Origin: Dryas octopetala
Taxonomy: Eukaryota; Streptophyta; Magnoliopsida; Rosales; Rosaceae
Direction: 5' to 3'
DNA length: 64,000 nucleotides
Assembly: GCA_963921425.1 (NCBI GenBank)
Contig: OY992834.1
Coordinates: 20,783,923-20,847,922, forward strand
The notes under the pieces were generated by a model that was given only the letters and a program-made list of their open reading frames with translations, searched no databases and was not told the DNA's origin. A program made the translations under genes and the position numbers. Below, in pieces: positions 11,761-23,607 of the stretch (positions are counted from its first letter, which is position 1; every line of letters begins with the position of its first letter).

Positions 11761-13884
11761 ATGAGTCTTTCTTTGCTTCCCCCTCGGTACCATTCTTTGT
11801 TCACCACACTCCTACAATATAGTCGCCAAAAGGACCTCCAAAAGGGCAAAGCTCTCCACGCTCAGATAATCAAAAGCGGCTCCTCTTCTTGCGTATACAT
11901 TGCCAACAGCCTCGTCAACTTATATGTCAAATGCGGAGACTTACCCAAGGCCAAACTCATATTCGAGATCATACCCGACAAAGACGTGGTCTCATGGAAC
12001 ACTGTCATCAATGGATACTCAAAACAAGGCCTAACAGGCTCCTCCTCACATGTCATGGAACTTTTTCAACGCATGCGGGCAGAGAACACCTTCCCAAATG
12101 CACACACTTTTTCTGGTGTCTTCACCGCTGCTTCATATGTATTGGACATCTTTGGCGGTCAGCAAGCTCATGCCCTTGCAATCAAAGCCGCAAGCTTTTT
12201 TGATGTTTTTGTTGGGAGTTCTCTCCTTAATTTGTACTGTAAAGCAGGTCTTGTATTGGATGCTCGCAAGGTGTTTGATAGAATGCTCGAGAAGAATGCG
12301 GTTTCTTGGGCTACCATGATCTCAGGGTATGCAATGCAACGGCTGCCTGGAGATGCATTAGAGCTTTTTGGATTGATGCGCAGAAATGAGGAGAAGGAAG
12401 AAGAAAGCGAATTTGTTTTAACTAGTGTTCTTAGTGCCTTGGTGCTTCCTGAATTTGTTGATACGGGTAAGCAAATTCATTGTCTTGCGGTGAAAGATGG
12501 GTTGATATCTTTTGTTTCTGTTGGGAATGCCCTTGTTACCATGTATGCAAAATGTGGGAATTTAGATGATGCCCTTAGAACTTTTAAATTGTCTGGTGAT
12601 AAGAATACTATCACATGGTCAGCAATGATATCTGGTTTTGCACAAAGTGGGGATTCTAAAAAAGCTTTGACCTTGTTTTCACATATGCATTTTTCTGGGA
12701 TTATGCCTAGTGAGTTTACGTTTGTTGGGGTCATCAATGCGTGTAGTGACATCAGTGCTCTTGAAGAAGGAAAGCAACTGCATGGCTTTTTGCTGAAGTT
12801 GGGATTTGAAATGCAAATATATATAATGGCAGCTCTGGTTGACATGTATGCCAAATGTGGGAGCGTTAGTGACGCTCGTAAGGGGTTTGATTATTTAAAA
12901 GAACCTGATATTGTGCTTTGGACTTCTATGATTGGAGGGTATGTACAAAATGGGGAGAATGAAGCTGCTTTGAGTTTGTATGGCAGAATGCATGGGGAGC
13001 ACATTATGCCGAATGAACTAACAATGGCCAGTGTCCTAAAAGCATGTTCTAGCCTAAGTGCTTTTGAACAAGGAAAACAAATCCATGCCCGTATCATCAA
13101 GTATGGATTCAGTCTTGAAGTTCCAATTGGAAGTGCTCTTTCCACCATGTATGCAAAGTGTGGGAATTTGGAGGATGGGAATCTGGTGTTTAGGAGGATG
13201 CCAATGAGAGACGTAGTATCTTGGAATGCAATGATATCTGGGCTTTCACAAAATGGGCAGGGTGCCAAAGCTCTAGAGCTCTTTGAGGAGATGCGATTAG
13301 AAGGCACAAAGCCTGACTCCGTTACATTTGTGAACGTTCTCTCCGCTTGCAGCCATATGGGATTTGTTGAGAAAGGATGGATTTATTACAAGATGATGTC
13401 AAATGAATTTGGTATAACTCCAAGAGTCGATCACTACGCTTGCATGGTTGATGTCCTAAGCCGTGCTGGGAAGTTAGATGAAGCCAAAGAGTTTATAGAA
13501 TCAGCAACTATTGATCATGGTATCTGCTTATGGCGTATTTTATTAAGTGCTTGTCGAAACTATCGTAATTATGAATTGGGAGCCTATGCTGGAGAGAAGC
13601 TAATGGAGTTAGGCTCACAAGAATCATCAGCTTATGTTATGTTGTCGAGCATCTATACTGCCTTGGGCAGGAGGGAAGATGTTGAGCGGGTAAGGAGGAT
13701 GATGAAACTTCGAGGAGTGAGTAAGGAGCCTGGGTGTAGCTGGATTGAGTTGAAGAGTCGGGTTCATGTGTTTGTTGTTGCTGATGAGATGCATCCACAG
13801 ATTGAAAATATACGTGCTGAGCTCCGAACATTAATCAAGCATATGAAGGATGAAGGTTACCAACCTTTCTCTACCAAGTTTTGA
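11761..13884 (+). CDS. PLS-class pentatricopeptide repeat protein (At2g33680-like)
   Basis: An intronless gene of 707 codons. The start is taken as the ATG at 11761 (MSLSLLPPRYHSLF); the frame stays open six bases upstream but only with TTG codons. Tandem PPR motifs of P, L and S type fill residues of about 10-580, with recurring A-KCG, VSWN, GYVQNG and ACS signatures. The C-terminus has E and E+ motifs (GCSWIELKSRVHVFVVAD) and no DYW deaminase domain. Proteins of this class bind RNA in mitochondria or plastids, and E+ types act in C-to-U editing with partner deaminases. From memory the repeat order closely matches Arabidopsis At2g33680, which makes orthology likely. Organelle targeting is inferred; only about 25 residues precede the first repeat. 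The leader has several upstream ATGs. Confidence 0.93.
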   Translation: MSLSLLPPRYHSLFTTLLQYSRQKDLQKGKALHAQIIKSGSSSCVYIANSLVNLYVKCGDLPKAKLIFEIIPDKDVVSWNTVINGYSKQGLTGSSSHVMELFQRMRAENTFPNAHTFSGVFTAASYVLDIFGGQQAHALAIKAASFFDVFVGSSLLNLYCKAGLVLDARKVFDRMLEKNAVSWATMISGYAMQRLPGDALELFGLMRRNEEKEEESEFVLTSVLSALVLPEFVDTGKQIHCLAVKDGLISFVSVGNALVTMYAKCGNLDDALRTFKLSGDKNTITWSAMISGFAQSGDSKKALTLFSHMHFSGIMPSEFTFVGVINACSDISALEEGKQLHGFLLKLGFEMQIYIMAALVDMYAKCGSVSDARKGFDYLKEPDIVLWTSMIGGYVQNGENEAALSLYGRMHGEHIMPNELTMASVLKACSSLSAFEQGKQIHARIIKYGFSLEVPIGSALSTMYAKCGNLEDGNLVFRRMPMRDVVSWNAMISGLSQNGQGAKALELFEEMRLEGTKPDSVTFVNVLSACSHMGFVEKGWIYYKMMSNEFGITPRVDHYACMVDVLSRAGKLDEAKEFIESATIDHGICLWRILLSACRNYRNYELGAYAGEKLMELGSQESSAYVMLSSIYTALGRREDVERVRRMMKLRGVSKEPGCSWIELKSRVHVFVVADEMHPQIENIRAELRTLIKHMKDEGYQPFSTKF

Positions 13885-14704
13885 AATTCATGACAATCCA
13901 ATCACCAAGTTCCTGCTCAAGATTCAACTATTCCTCCAGGATTTTTGTTTTACTTGTTTTTCTAGGAAATCAATTTGAGGGGAAAAAAAAGTAGCTGCCT
14001 TTCTTCCTGTTTGGCTTAAAAATCATGAAGAACAAAATTAGACCAAAATAAAAGAAATTTCATTACAAGCTACCAAATACAGCTGATTCTTCTTATATCG
14101 TGTATAGGCACTGCAAGTCTTTTTGCCTACCCACATATAACTCCACGTTATGAATGATAGTACAGAATGATGAATCATGTGCTCTTTTCTAAGAAGATCT
14201 AAACCTGGGAGCTATTTTAATATTGGTCTTAGAATCCCAGCCCTCTTTTAATCAGTAGATTTTCGTTTCTTATAAGAAACAAAAATTTGATTTGAAGAGG
14301 AAGAGTCCAAAGCAATGAAAGAAGAATCGGTAGTCCATGATGTGCTAACAAACCAATATAAAAAGGCTTATAATAAAGCGAAATACATTGGTTTTGTACA
14401 AAGTTTCAAATTTTCTTTAAAGAATTAATGTCTTTCAGTCCAGATGGCCTATTGCACTTTTTATTACACATAACAATCTACTCCACAACCCATAAGCCAA
14501 CTCACATTCCAAAAACAATTGATGCATAGACTTTCTTTTCTATTCACAACATATAAGCCAAAGTCCAAGCTAAAAATTTAACTTTATGGGAAACTGAAGA
14601 ATTCCAATGGAAAACTTTATGAAGAAATAATAAATTGAGTGACAATATATTAACTTTTCGTAGAAATGTTTACTATTAAAAGAGAGGACAGATACATGAC
14701 ACTC
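13885..14704. other. 3' flank of PPR gene, no gene seen
   Basis: AT-rich sequence, presumably 3'UTR then intergenic. No open frame with recognisable content and no repeat was found. Confidence 0.6.
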
Positions 14705-15033
14705 TATTTTTGACACAAATTTTGACACAAGTTTTCAATGGAGCCCACTTTATATAGGATTCAACGATTCAAACCGTCTATCTTTTAGGTCTCCATTAAA
14801 GGATCATCCTTACAAAAAATTAAGTAAATCAAAAATCGTTTACCTACAAAGATTAAGTGGTCAACAAAATAAACACTTGAAATGTTGACTATTTAATCTT
14901 TGTATATAAATAGTTTCTGATTTACCTAATTTTTTTGTAAAGATAATTTTTTAAAAGAGACCTACAAAATAGACGGTTCGGATAGTTAAACTTCTATATG
15001 AAGTGAACCCGTTAAAAGTTTGTGTTAAAAATA
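14705..15033. mobile_element. foldback MITE, about 330 bp
   Basis: An imperfect inverted repeat. The left arm begins TATTTTTGACACAAA and the right arm ends TTTGTGTTAAAAATA. Further in, AAACCGTCTATCTTTTAGGTCTC pairs with GAGACC and ATAGACGGTTCGG, and the centre holds TAAGTAAATC against GATTTACCTAA. The superfamily is uncertain because no clear target-site duplication beyond a few bases was seen. Confidence 0.7.
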
Positions 15034-15258
15034 AAATGCCATAGAAACTTCTCCATTAAGAAAATATCCGGACTGTTAAAAGGATACATGATAGGAAAAT
15101 AAGATGGAGGGTATAGAAAAAGTTGCTTTAGAAAAAGTTGCTTTTGGGATTCCACCCTAAACGGTGGAGGGTGGGAAAAGTTGCTTTTAGGGTCGAAGGG
15201 TTCGATTCCTTTTTCAAGACCTCTGCTTCCTTCCTTTCCCATCAAAAGATTTCAAATC

Positions 15259-15480
15259 CTATTTGTTTCTGGGTAAAGCTCTTACTTTAGGCCGCAGCAT
15301 ACGTTTCTTAATAAACTCAAAGCCTTCATAGGGAACAACTAGACCAGCTCCTTTGTATGGGACAAGTGCATTTTGCTCTTGCTCTTGTAATTTGCTGCAG
15401 CTTTCATTGAGGTTCAGATCATTATATCAATTTATGATGTCATCTATTGGTAGAGAGTATATTGTTCTTATGAATTGGAA
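15259..15480 (-). pseudogene. DEMETER/ROS1-like DNA glycosylase fragment
   Basis: Read on the minus strand from about 15480, the translation passes through PIDDIIN, a stop (15427-15429), then DLNLNESCSKLQEQEQ, NALVPYKGAGLVVPYEGF and IKKRMLRPKV, and ends in a TAG at 15259-15261. The segment from NALVPYKG to RPKV corresponds to the conserved region that precedes the glycosylase core in DME/ROS1/DML 5-methylcytosine DNA glycosylases. The helix-hairpin-helix and iron-sulphur parts are absent, so only about 70 codons of a protein well over 1000 residues remain. It is an isolated fragment next to a MITE and probably a transposon-captured or decayed piece. Confidence 0.7.
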
Positions 15481-16400
15481 GCCCTACATCCAAATGAAGA
15501 GGCTGTAATCATTTAAGTGAATTGAAAATAATGAGTTATTGAGTGATTTGCTTGAGTTAAAAATAATGAGTTATTGAGTGGATGCAAATCCGTTTGGATT
15601 GACATCATTTGTCCATTTTCTTTCAACATTTCCCAGACACTCCTCAACTGGTGTAACTTTAGTAGGCATATATACCATATATAGATGCTCATGTAGTATA
15701 GTATCCTTGATTTTCAAATTTCTGTTTCTAATGCCTTTGTGAAAATTCTGTGCTGAGAGTACCTATTTCTGATTTCTCTGATGGTCATCCAAATGAACTA
15801 TCTCTAGGCACAACAATGAACTTGGGGGATTATTGGTATAAGGATGAATGTGCTCAGTAGTATGACAATGACAAATTCCCTATTGGATCCCCTCCTTCAG
15901 TAATTGAAAGGGAGAGAATTTGGGTTTATGGCTTAGAATTGGAGTTTAGGGTTTTGAATTGGCCTTTTGAAGCTTATACATGGCTTGAGGATTTAAGTCT
16001 CGGGTTTTGGGTCCGGTATTTAAATCTTAAATCATTTTGTTACGTAACAGTGAAACACAAGCCTGATACAAATCTACATATGCGTGGTAGTATATGTTTA
16101 TTAATTTATTATGATTTATTTTTTTCATTATAGTAAATAGTGAATAAAATAAAATTACAAAAATGTTGATTGAATAATTTGTAAATATTAAAATATTTGA
16201 TGATTTATTGGTAACCAGCGCAATTTAAATATTAGATATCGAAGGTTCTATTTGCTTCTCAGCTTCAATAATCTCTTGTAAAATCATTTTTTCATTAATT
16301 CTAAAAGACAAATTTTCCTTTTTATTATTTTTTATCAGTATTTTAAATTAAAATTATAACAGAAAAAAAAAAAATCATCTTTGTCGCGCAATATTTAGTA
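15481..16400. other. intergenic, nothing recognised
   Basis: AT-rich sequence with a short run of open frames but no family motif. A poly-A run of about 25 bases lies at 16408-16430, just before the E3 ligase gene leader. Confidence 0.6.
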
Positions 16401-16593
16401 CAGAAAGAAAAAAAAAAAAAAAAAAAAACCTCTCAAATTCCCTACCCAACAAAGAAGTCCTGTTTTATTACGGAATTGCCCCTTCGTTGTTTTCAGGAGG
16501 CTCCACTCGCAAGGTTCTTGAGAGCAGCATACTCCGCCTTCAACGAAAACCTTTTGCAATTCCAGGTTTCTCCTTCTCCTCGAACGCTGAAAA

Positions 16594-16601
<8 letters not shown>

Positions 16602-16625
<24 letters not shown>
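16602..16625. repeat. (TA)n microsatellite
   Basis: Twelve TA units lie about 170 bp upstream of the start codon of the RING E3 ligase gene, within its promoter or 5'UTR. Confidence 0.95.
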
Positions 16626-16794
16626 TTACGAAATAATTGGCAAGTCAATATTTTCGTCCCTTTTAATTTCATAGATATTATAAAATTGAATTTTATTCCT
16701 ATTTTTATTTTTCTCTGTACCGAAACCCTAGATTCCCCTCCGTCTTCAACCTCCGAATCCAATCGCAGAGACACACAGAGAGAGAAGGATAGCC

Positions 16795-19700
16795 ATGGAC
16801 GATAGCTGTGCGGTGTGCGCCGACACCCTGGAATGGGTTGCCTACGGCTCTTGTGGCCATCGCGAGGTCTGCTCCACCTGCGTCGCTCGCCTCCGCTTCA
16901 TCTGCCAGGACCGCCGATGCTGCATCTGCAAGACCGAGTCCGACGTCGTTTTCATCACCAAGGTACGAATTTCGCTTTGCTTTTTTTAAATTTTTTTGTT
17001 AATTTTAATTATCTATTACCGGTTTCAATTTTGCATAATCATGATTTTGTGCCCAAGCTCTAAAGTTTTATACTTGTGGGTTTATGATACGTGAATTTTG
17101 GTTTAAGATAAATTCGGTATATGTAGAAGCACAAAAGTAATTATAACTTTTTTTTTTGTAAGCATTGAATGTGTTTTCCTTCTGGTGTTTTTGAGCTCAA
17201 TTTGCGTGTTTTTGATGTCCTTGTCTGGGTTTGAATTCTATGGGTTTCTACATATGAGTTTCTTCGAGCTTCAATATTTATGTCTTACGTCACTGTGTAT
17301 TAGGTGGATGTTTAAACACGTTTTTATCTGAATTTTCATCCAGTTGTGGTTGCATCTGTTGATTGTAAGAGGATTTTAGATTTATATAAATTGGCATATT
17401 CACTGTTCAGCTGCTATAAGTGGAATTGATGTTGTTCTTTCAAATGTAGCTTTTTCCTTGTTTACATTAAGGCCCTGAATGCAAAATTGAGGTTGGTGTG
17501 GCGGTAGTGCTTGGTCTGCTAATTTCTATTTGTATTAATGTTTTTACTATGTCTTTTATGCCTCTGGTTTCCTTGTGTAAAAATCCGTGTGCTTTTTCCA
17601 TTTTTGCAGGCTTTAGGAGACTATACAAGAATGATTAATGACTTCTCGGTCTTGCCATCTCAAGTAAGGGAGGGCCGTGTGGGATCATATTGGTACCATG
17701 AAGACACACAAGCTTTTTTTGATGATTCGGACCACTACAAGATGATCAAGGCAATGTGCAAGCTTTCATGTAGTGAGTGTGACAAGATGGAGGAGCAACC
17801 AACTGATGGCTCGAAGCGTCGGGCTAGGTTTCGGAACATTGAACAGCTGAAGGGTCATTTATTCCACCGACATAGGTTGTCAATGTGTAGTCTATGTTTG
17901 GAAGGGAGGAAGGTGAAATTTTTATAAATGATTGCCATGAGACATGGGATTTATCGAATATTTACATTTTGAGCAAATCTTTTGCTCCATTCTCTCCTTT
18001 TTGTCTTCTTTGGTTTTATCTGGTTGATCTTAGTAGCTTCTTGTGTACAACACAGGTATTTATTTGTGAACAAAAGCTATATACTAGAGCACAATTGAAT
18101 CAGCATATAAACACAGGTGACTCCGAAGTTGATGGAAGTGAGAGTGAAAGAGGTGGCTTCATGGGACATCCTATGTGTGAGTTTTGCAGAACTCCATTCT
18201 ATGGGGATAATGAACTGTACTCCCACATGTCTACTGAACACTATACTTGTCATATATGCCAAAGGTAACCACGCCATCTTTTACTGTGTAGAATGCTGTG
18301 TTCTGATTGAAATTTAAGATAAGTTTAAGCTCATATGAGATTTTATGCTGATCAATGCAGGCAGCATCCTGGACAATATGAATATTATAAGAATTATGAT
18401 GACCTGGAGGCAAGTTATCAGCGTTTTTCTTATTTATTTATTTCGTTTTGTCTGCTACCTTATATTTGTTTTAATTGTTTTCTTATTTTATGTCATAGAT
18501 GCACTTCCGCCAAGGCCATTTCCTTTGTGAAGATGAATCCTGCCTCGCCAAAAAGTTTGTTGTCTTCCAATCTGAGGCAGAAATGAAGGTGACTTCTTAG
18601 ACCATGAAAAATTTGGCAGAAATGAAGGTGACTTCTTAGAATGTAGCATTTAATTGATATATTTTCTTGTTTATTTTTCAGAGGCATAATACTATTGAAC
18701 ATGGAGGGCGTATGTCTCGTTCTAAGCGTAATGCTGCTCTCCAGGCAAGTATACTATTTTCAGTTGTCTGTAGTTTTCATTTTTCAGCTAGGTTGGGTAC
18801 TTCTTCTCTCAACTTAATTTTCTTGTAAATTTCCTTTTGTGTAATATTATTATTTTTCCTCTTATATTTTTAACAGATACCAACTAGCTTCCGATATCGA
18901 CGAAGTAGTGAACAAGATCATCGACGTGGAAGAGGTCGGACATTTCGTCGTGATTCTTCTGAAAATCAACTTTCTATGGCTATTCAAGCAAGTTTGGAGA
19001 CAGCTCATGCTGATAGCACATTCCATGATCTTTCATCCTCTAGTGGGCAAGTTGATCCAGATATTGGAGATACAAGCGATATTGATCCAATAATTAATCC
19101 ATTTGAATCACTAACTACAACAGATACTGAAACATCTTCAAGGTACCTTCAAGCCTTGGGGCAAAATCCTAGGAGTGCGCCTTTGGAGGACTCTTCCTTT
19201 CCCCCCCTCTCCATGGCACCTGGAAGCAGTCAATCAAAACCTCAACATGACTCAGATGGTTTGCCTACTAACACCATGGCAGCACATCTTCGCCGCAAAA
19301 ACAACCGCAAGGTGGCTGTTATTAGTTCTGGTCAGGCTTGGCCAGCTGCAAGGCGTGGGCCTGTAGTACCACCTACTGATCCAGCTCAGGGTTGGCCTAC
19401 ACCAAATGGGTCACCTTTTATATCACGTGGTTCTGGTCAGAACAAGGTGGCCTTTGGTAATGGACCTGGATCTTCTAGTTATGCAAGTTCCGCTCAGGCT
19501 CAAGTTGAGACTCGACAGACAACAGTTCATGGATTATTATCATCTGGTTCTTTGAGGGATACATCCAACACTAACTCTGGTAGGATCAGCCACTCTGCAT
19601 CGGCCCCTAATTTGGTTGAGAATGGATCCGTTCAACCTTCCATTTCGGATTTCCCACCAGTTTCTGCAGCACAAGTGCGTAAGGTTCCCTCAACTAGCCA

Positions 19701-20526
19701 GGCTTTATTGAAAGTGGGGGGGGATGTTCAAACTGCTAATAAGTCTTTGGTGGAAAAGATTCGTATTGCTCTTGAATTTGATGAGGAGAGATACACTACT
19801 TTTAAAGACATATCTGGACAGTATCGTCAGGGTTTAGTTGAAACAGAAATATATTTAGATTTCGTGCGGCAATTTGGCTTGTTGCATCTTGTTCTTGACT
19901 TGGCTAGGCTCTGCCCTGATCCACAGAAGCAGAAAGAGCTGATTGATGCCTACAATGCCAGTATTCGAAGCAATGTTGTACAAGGGAATGAATGGTCTCA
20001 GGGCAGTGTTCACTTGAAAGATGGTAATACTTCTAAAAAAGGTAAAGGGAAGAATTCAGAGGCTGAAAACAGTAATTCCAAGAACACACTAGCAGATAGC
20101 ATTATTAGTTCTGTACGGGAACTTCAATCAAGCTACAGGCCTTCGGAAGAAGCAGTGGAGGTGTTGCCAAAGGATGGATACCGAGCTGCCAAAGGCAAAT
20201 CAAAGCTCGCTCAGCACCAGGAGGAATTAAATTCTCGCAGTCAGCCCCTAGTGCAGCTGAAGGGCCAAAAGGATCCTCCGCCAACTGTTAGCGAATCCAA
20301 TCCAAATTTAGGGGACGGCGGAGGAGGGAGCAAGCAACGGAAGAAAACATCAAAATTCCATCGAGTCCGCTTGGGTGATGGCTCTGCTGCAGCGCTTTTG
20401 GATCTCAGAAATTCTGATCCTCAGCCAGATATTGGTAATGACCGATTAGATGGCAGCACTAACGCAACTGGAGGATTGCCTGTTCATGGTGTTTGGCGAA
20501 ATAAAGCGGCTCATAAACTTTTTTAG
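16795..20526 (+). CDS. RING/zinc-finger E3 ubiquitin ligase, ZNF598/HEL2 family
   Basis: Seven exons: 16795-16962, 17610-17912, 18056-18264, 18361-18409, 18499-18588, 18682-18744, 18877-20526. Together they give 843 residues, within the usual size of plant homologues. In animals and yeast this family ubiquitinates small-subunit ribosomal proteins of collided ribosomes and triggers ribosome quality control. The N-terminal RING spans residues 5-45 (C5, C8, C20, H22, C26, C29, C42, C45). Then come the conserved GSYWYHEDTQAFFDD block and a series of C2H2-like fingers (LKGHLFHRHRLSMCSLC; CEFCRTPFYGDNELYSHM; HFRQGHFLCEDESC). RHNTIEHGGRMSRSKR and IPTSFRYRR follow. The long last exon is low-complexity with FPPL-type motifs and a conserved helical segment (LVEKIRIALEFDEERYTTFKDISGQYRQG split over residues of about 590-620). 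Introns 4 and 6 start with GCAAGT instead of GT; the frame and family alignment allow no alternative. The ATG at 16795 directly precedes the RING. Confidence 0.93.
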
Positions 20527-21967
20527 TTAGGAAAAAAGAAGTTCTGTGGTTACAAATTGAACTGGTAGTAGATGGAAAAGAAGAGTTGGGGTGCATCGTA
20601 ATTTTTGTGCTCATTGAGTTCTCAGCTCTGTGGTGGAGTTAAGTCTTCTAGTTTGGCCACTGTGCAGTGGGTTTTGTGTGGCGTGGTAATTTTGATGATA
20701 TGGAAGGATTTTATGTTGCCTGGTTGGGCTTATATGTGCTCGCATCTCCATATTTGTCATCATCAACACAAGTGTTCATATATATACCCTTTGAAATGAG
20801 AATATAGTGCAAAGGTATGAGATTTACATTTTTGGTTGACATTTCTGTCTTTGAATATCTATGGTCACGACACTATATTACATCTGTTGTGGGATTGCCT
20901 TATTATATACAAAGTTCCCAAAACTAAAATAAACTGAATGGAATCGAGGACATAGAATGATTTTCTTTTCTTCCTTTATTGTTTATGTTTGGTTATATGC
21001 ACCTGTTTTAAAGCGTGTGATATGACTATTCACTAATTATGATGTAGATGAAACAAAATTCTGAATGCATATCCGTTGATGCATATCTTCTAATTCATCC
21101 AAAGCATGCAACTGCCTTATTGTTTGTGGGGTAAGCCTCAGGTTTTCTTCCATAAAGCTACAAACTATGCTGTGCATAGGTTTTATGACTTGAAAAGACT
21201 ATTATACCCTTGATATAAATATTTCTATCAAAGGCAAAAAATCTATTATTAATCTCAATAGACGGATCTATACATTATACAAGATCAAAAATAGCTCCCA
21301 TCGCACCTCTCTATCTCTCTCGACAGATCTATACATTATACAAGATCAAAAACAGCTCTCATTGCACCTCTCTATCTCTCTCGATCTAACCGAAACCCAA
21401 AATCAGTTCTCTCCTTCTTTTTCCAATGCCGGCAGCCTCATTGGCACTAGATCAGTTTAGCCATAAGTTTAACTAAGGAGGTTGATATATTGGGCATAGT
21501 CATTGGCGTTAGGGGCAGGTGTGTAGGCAATAAAGGGTCCGTCACTCATGGTATTGGGAGAGATGTTCTACAACACAACTAATGTTTAAATATATCTGGG
21601 AATCATTGGCTAGAGTACATGATCAAATAATAAGCTCCTTTAATCCATGGAATCTTTATAGAAGGGGTACAGCCTCAAAGAATATTCATAATAAGGGTTG
21701 ATGAAGTCATACCTGACTATTATGACTCGAAACATAGTATGACAGAGAGACTTTATTATATTGTAGTCATGGCTGAAAGGTTCTCTATACTTCTCGTTGA
21801 TCAAGATTGTCATGATATATTGTTATACGTTACTCTTAGCTTGTGAAGACCAATAGAAAAAATGGTATTTTTTTTTTAGACCGAGTATATTTAGAAAGAT
21901 GTTCTAAACTCAATACCGGATTTAATTCGAACCTAAGAGGTTACATGCCAATAGGTGTTAGATATAT
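20527..21967. other. 3' flank and intergenic, with a 61-bp tandem duplication
   Basis: The first about 300 bases are probably 3'UTR of the E3 ligase gene. At 21261-21382 a 61-bp unit (beginning GACGGATCTATACATT and ending CTCTATCTCTCT) occurs twice in tandem with six differences. Nothing else was recognised. Confidence 0.7.
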
Positions 21968-22445
21968 TGTTAGAAATTAAGTATGGACAAAATTAATTAA
22001 AGAGTTAATCAATTGGGGCTATTGCCTAAATTTAATTAATTAATATTTATAATTAAACAATTATTTAAATAAATAATTAAATAAAATATGGGTGAAGCCC
22101 AAAGCCCATTTGGGTTCACGATGGCCGGCCACTCATATAAAGAGCCTTATACTGAAGTTTAGAAAGTTTTCATTCAACGTCGTTATTTTCTCTCTATCCA
22201 AAACCCTAGAGAGCTAAGCCAACAACTCCTTCTTGTGAGTTCATATCTTCATCTCCTTAAAGCATTCACTTATTAGAGAAGGAACCATCAACTGTCGAAT
22301 CGAATTGGATTTACACCTTAATCGGCTTAGAAGTGTGGCAACCAGATATGAACCTTATTATGTTTTGTTTATATTTTGCATCATATATCAATCCGAATAA
22401 CGATCATTTAAAGTTTTAATCTCTTTATATGATTAATTTCTAACA
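21968..22445. mobile_element. solo-LTR-like element, 478 bp
   Basis: The element begins TGTTAGAAATTA and ends TAATTTCTAACA, a TG...CA element with 12-bp perfect inverted ends. Inside are a TATAAAG box (near 22137) and an AACCCTAGAGAGC-type leader, as in LTR promoters. No 5-bp target duplication is visible (TATAT on the left, CCTCC on the right), so it may be an old or rearranged copy. Confidence 0.5.
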
Positions 22446-23209
22446 CCTCCAACGCTCAAGTCATTATTATAGGTAAGTCTGAACAGAGTAATGACAATCA
22501 ATCAAAGTGTCATATATTTCTTACCTCTTAAAATTAGTATTACAATGTTAATTAGGTCCCTATAGTAGGAATAAATTAATAACGTCACAACCTTGTCCAA
22601 ATGAGTTGGAACCCATATATGCTGCCGAATGTCCCATATGAAACAATCCACTCCCTTGGAAAATTATGATTTGACTCACCCGTACCAATTTACACAATCC
22701 CTAAACAACATATAAGGGAATAAATTTAGTTGTGACAGTTGCTCTCTTTTTTTAATCATGTAGGGATGGAGAAAATATCCAATATATTATACCCATAGCT
22801 ATCCAAGTACTTCGGTAAATTTAGGATTTTTTGATTATAATCCTTTTTTTCATGAAAGATTTTTTAATAAACACCCACACATAACATTGGCGGTCTACAC
22901 TATAAAATGAAGAACAAAATCTAAATACTGAATAGAGAAATGAATAATTTAAAAAAATATTTGAGAAAATAGATTATTTGACTCATTTAATTATTAAAAA
23001 AGAAAAAGAAAAAGGAACACTCGGATTTTTAATTTCCTCTCTATCTCTTTTAGTCACTATTAATTGTAGAAGGATTTGGGAATGATCGACTACATCATAT
23101 CATATAAATATATGGTATAAGAATGTGGTAAATATAGCATTATTCCATATAAATATATAATTCAAAACAATTGCAAGACAATTCACAAAATTCATTCAAT
23201 AGAGTTGTG
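22446..23209. other. intergenic, nothing recognised
   Basis: AT-rich sequence without a coding signature, terminal repeats or tandem repeats that could be confirmed by eye. Confidence 0.5.
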
Positions 23210-23607
23210 TCAGTTAAAGAAGAGGAAGGTTGCGTTAGAAGCTCTTCCTTCCAATTTAGTACATTCTCCTTTAGCTCCTCCAGAGGAAGGTTGCACTAAA
23301 AGCTCCTGTCTAGTTAATACATTCTTCTTCAATTTTTCCAAAGCTCCCTTGAACTTGGAGAGCTCCTCCAAGTTGAGCTTGTCAATTGGTTTGCACAACC
23401 AACTAGGCCTTGAGTTCTCAATGCTGGTATGCTTTTGTTCCTCCCCTCTTTTTTCTCTATTTCCAGTTGTGCAAGCAATATAGAGTATTCTTTGTTGAGC
23501 TGTTGGAGAGTAGAGTACTCTTGCTCAGTCATCTTCATTTCATTCTTTTGGCGGGCCATGTTTGCCATTCTTGATCTAGTAGAACAGTGAAAAAAATTAA
23601 TAACCAA
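23210..23607 (-). pseudogene. type I MADS-box (AGL61/62-like) C-terminal fragment
   Basis: On the minus strand the frame from 23607 (YSTLQQLNKEYSILLAQLEIEKK) shifts near 23440-23450, within an A6/G4 run. It continues in another frame as PSWLCKPIDKLNLEELSKFK and GALEKLKKNV. The pattern W-x-x-x-PI-x-x-L-x-L-x-x-L, followed by LE-LKKNV, is the region behind the DNA-binding domain in AGL61/AGL62-type Mα MADS proteins. The MADS domain itself is absent. The tail contains an internal duplication of about 65 bp (two AATGTA...CAACCTTCCTC blocks). It is probably a dead fragment. Confidence 0.55.

Noticed and set aside
11862-13307. Several 60-138 codon frames opposite or out of phase with the PPR gene
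   Set aside because: They are shadows of the well-supported 707-residue PPR frame.
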